The notes under the pieces: generated by a model | The model's input: the letters and a program-made list of their open reading frames with translations, nothing else | What the model was told of the DNA's origin: nothing | Databases searched by the model: none | In this document: positions 6,527-7,418 of the stretch, in pieces | Layout of the letters: each line of letters begins with the position of its first letter | Numbering within the stretch: position 1 is the stretch's first letter | Assembly: GCA_946004305.1 (NCBI GenBank) | Contig: CAMFZJ010000064.1 | Span: 1 to 7,418, forward strand | Reading direction: 5' to 3' | Length of the DNA stretch: 7,418 bases | Origin: an uncultured Clostridia bacterium | GTDB taxonomy: Bacteria > Bacillota > Clostridia > Oscillospirales > Acutalibacteraceae | Translations under genes and position numbers: made by a program

Positions 6527-7418
6527 TTATATTCCAAGCTTTGCAGCAACTTCGCTGGCTCTAAGGCTTAGTAGCTTTGAAACACCCTCATCCTGCATAG
6601 TTACACCATAGAGAACATCAGCCTCTTCCATTGTACCACGTCTGTGAGTAATAAGAATAAACTGGGTGTTGTGTGTAAGATTGCGAACATATTGCGCAAA
6701 TCTATCAACATTAACATCATCAAGAGCAGCCTCAATTTCATCCATTACACAGAAGGGTGCGGGTCTTACTTTCATAATTGCAAAATATAATGCAATAGCA
6801 ACCAAAGCTTTCTCTCCACCTGAAAGTGCATCAAGATGAACAACAATTTTACCCGGAGGATGAACGACAATATCTATACCGCTTGTAAGTATTTCCTGTG
6901 GGTCGGTAAGGGATAAGGAAGCTGTGCCACCACCAAACAGTTCCTTAAACGTATAAGTGAAGTTACGGTTAATTTCCTCAAAGCTTGTAATAAACTCTTC
7001 CTGCATCTGCTTTGTAAGATCAGAGATAAGTTTTTCAATTTCTTTCTTTGATTTTTCAACGTCTTCTACCTGCGTGCTGATAAACTCATATCTTTCAGAT
7101 ACTTCCTTATATTCTTCAATTGCAGATACATTTACGTTACCGAGATTACGTATCTTTGATTTTAGCTCATTAAGACGTTTCTGAGAAGAAGAAACATCAG
7201 TAATATCAGAAGCTTTATCCTGTGCTTCTTTTCTTGTTAACTGATATTCTTCCCAAAGCTTAGAAATGATATTATCAAATTCTTTTTGCAGGTTAATTTT
7301 TCTTTCCTCTAATCTTGACAATTCACGTCCGGCAATTTCACGCTCATTGTTTTTATCTCGTTCCAAGGTTCTTAGCTCTGTTGTACGCTTTTCAAGGTTT
7401 TCTTTCTTTTCATTAATT
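6527..7418 (-). CDS. smc: Chromosome partition protein SMC, C-terminal part only
   Basis: SMC with ScpA and ScpB forms the condensin that folds and segregates the chromosome. The frame is open at the right edge, so about 297 codons of a protein usually near 1,190 residues are seen. The first half is charged, heptad-like coiled coil (the returning arm towards the head). The C-terminal head follows: LGNVNVSAIEEY linker, FGGGTASLSL, IVVHPPGK, the ABC signature LSGGEKALVAIALYFAI, Walker B FCVMDEIEAALDD, and the switch region ITHRRGTMEEAD. The protein ends ASEVAAKLGI with a TAA at 6527. No true start is present; a TTG at 7366 is an internal leucine codon. The Walker A half of the ATPase lies outside the window. 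The gene ends 17 bases before ftsY, which suggests cotranscription. Confidence 0.98.
   Translation of the reverse strand, partial: INEKKENLEKRTTELRTLERDKNNEREIAGRELSRLEERKINLQKEFDNIISKLWEEYQLTRKEAQDKASDITDVSSSQKRLNELKSKIRNLGNVNVSAIEEYKEVSERYEFISTQVEDVEKSKKEIEKLISDLTKQMQEEFITSFEEINRNFTYTFKELFGGGTASLSLTDPQEILTSGIDIVVHPPGKIVVHLDALSGGEKALVAIALYFAIMKVRPAPFCVMDEIEAALDDVNVDRFAQYVRNLTHNTQFILITHRRGTMEEADVLYGVTMQDEGVSKLLSLRASEVAAKLGI

Noticed and set aside
7364..7366. TTG at 7366 as the start of a short SMC-like protein
   Set aside because: The frame stays open upstream to the window edge with coiled-coil sequence, so this is an internal leucine of SMC.
1..7418. Mobile element, CRISPR array, tRNA/rRNA, toxin-antitoxin or novel defence genes
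   Set aside because: Almost every base is accounted for by ten recognisable core genes, and no repeat arrays or transposase-like or unknown frames remain.

Overview
This AT-rich window carries only core housekeeping genes, all read from the minus strand, so transcription runs from the right edge to the left. Gene order (smc, ftsY, XTP pyrophosphatase, yhbY, nadD, yqeK, rsfS, leuS, rpsU, aroQ), a short FtsY without an acidic N-terminal domain, strong AGGAGG-type ribosome binding sites and a 58-residue bS21 point to a low-GC Gram-positive of the Clostridia, perhaps an Oscillospiraceae/Ruminococcaceae-like gut anaerobe. The phylum is well supported. The family is inference from gene order and protein flavour.

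Right part (about 5.58-7.42 kb): the C-terminal end of the chromosome-condensation ATPase SMC, cut by the window edge, followed after 17 bases by ftsY, the signal recognition particle receptor. Middle (3.15-5.58 kb): a tightly packed run of rdgB, yhbY, nadD, yqeK and rsfS. Most neighbours overlap by 1-14 bases or lie a few bases apart, which suggests one transcript with coupled translation. These genes clean up non-canonical nucleotides, assemble the large ribosomal subunit, make NAD, hydrolyse Ap4A and silence idle 50S subunits. leuS (0.70-3.12 kb) closes the run 35 bases after rsfS. It starts at a TTG codon behind a perfect AGGAGGT ribosome binding site.

Left part (1-0.70 kb): a new transcription unit begins after leuS. 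A promoter with consensus -35 and -10 hexamers drives rpsU (bS21). The short leader can fold a hairpin that covers part of the rpsU ribosome binding site. A 10-bp-stem hairpin terminator follows rpsU directly, and aroQ (type II 3-dehydroquinate dehydratase, cut by the left edge) starts 22 bases past the hairpin stem, so it probably depends on read-through.

I found no mobile element, CRISPR array, tRNA/rRNA, phage gene or unknown protein family. No undescribed system is evident. The points worth a second look are regulatory (rpsU leader and rpsU-aroQ terminator), start-codon choices, and details of LeuRS and NadD.
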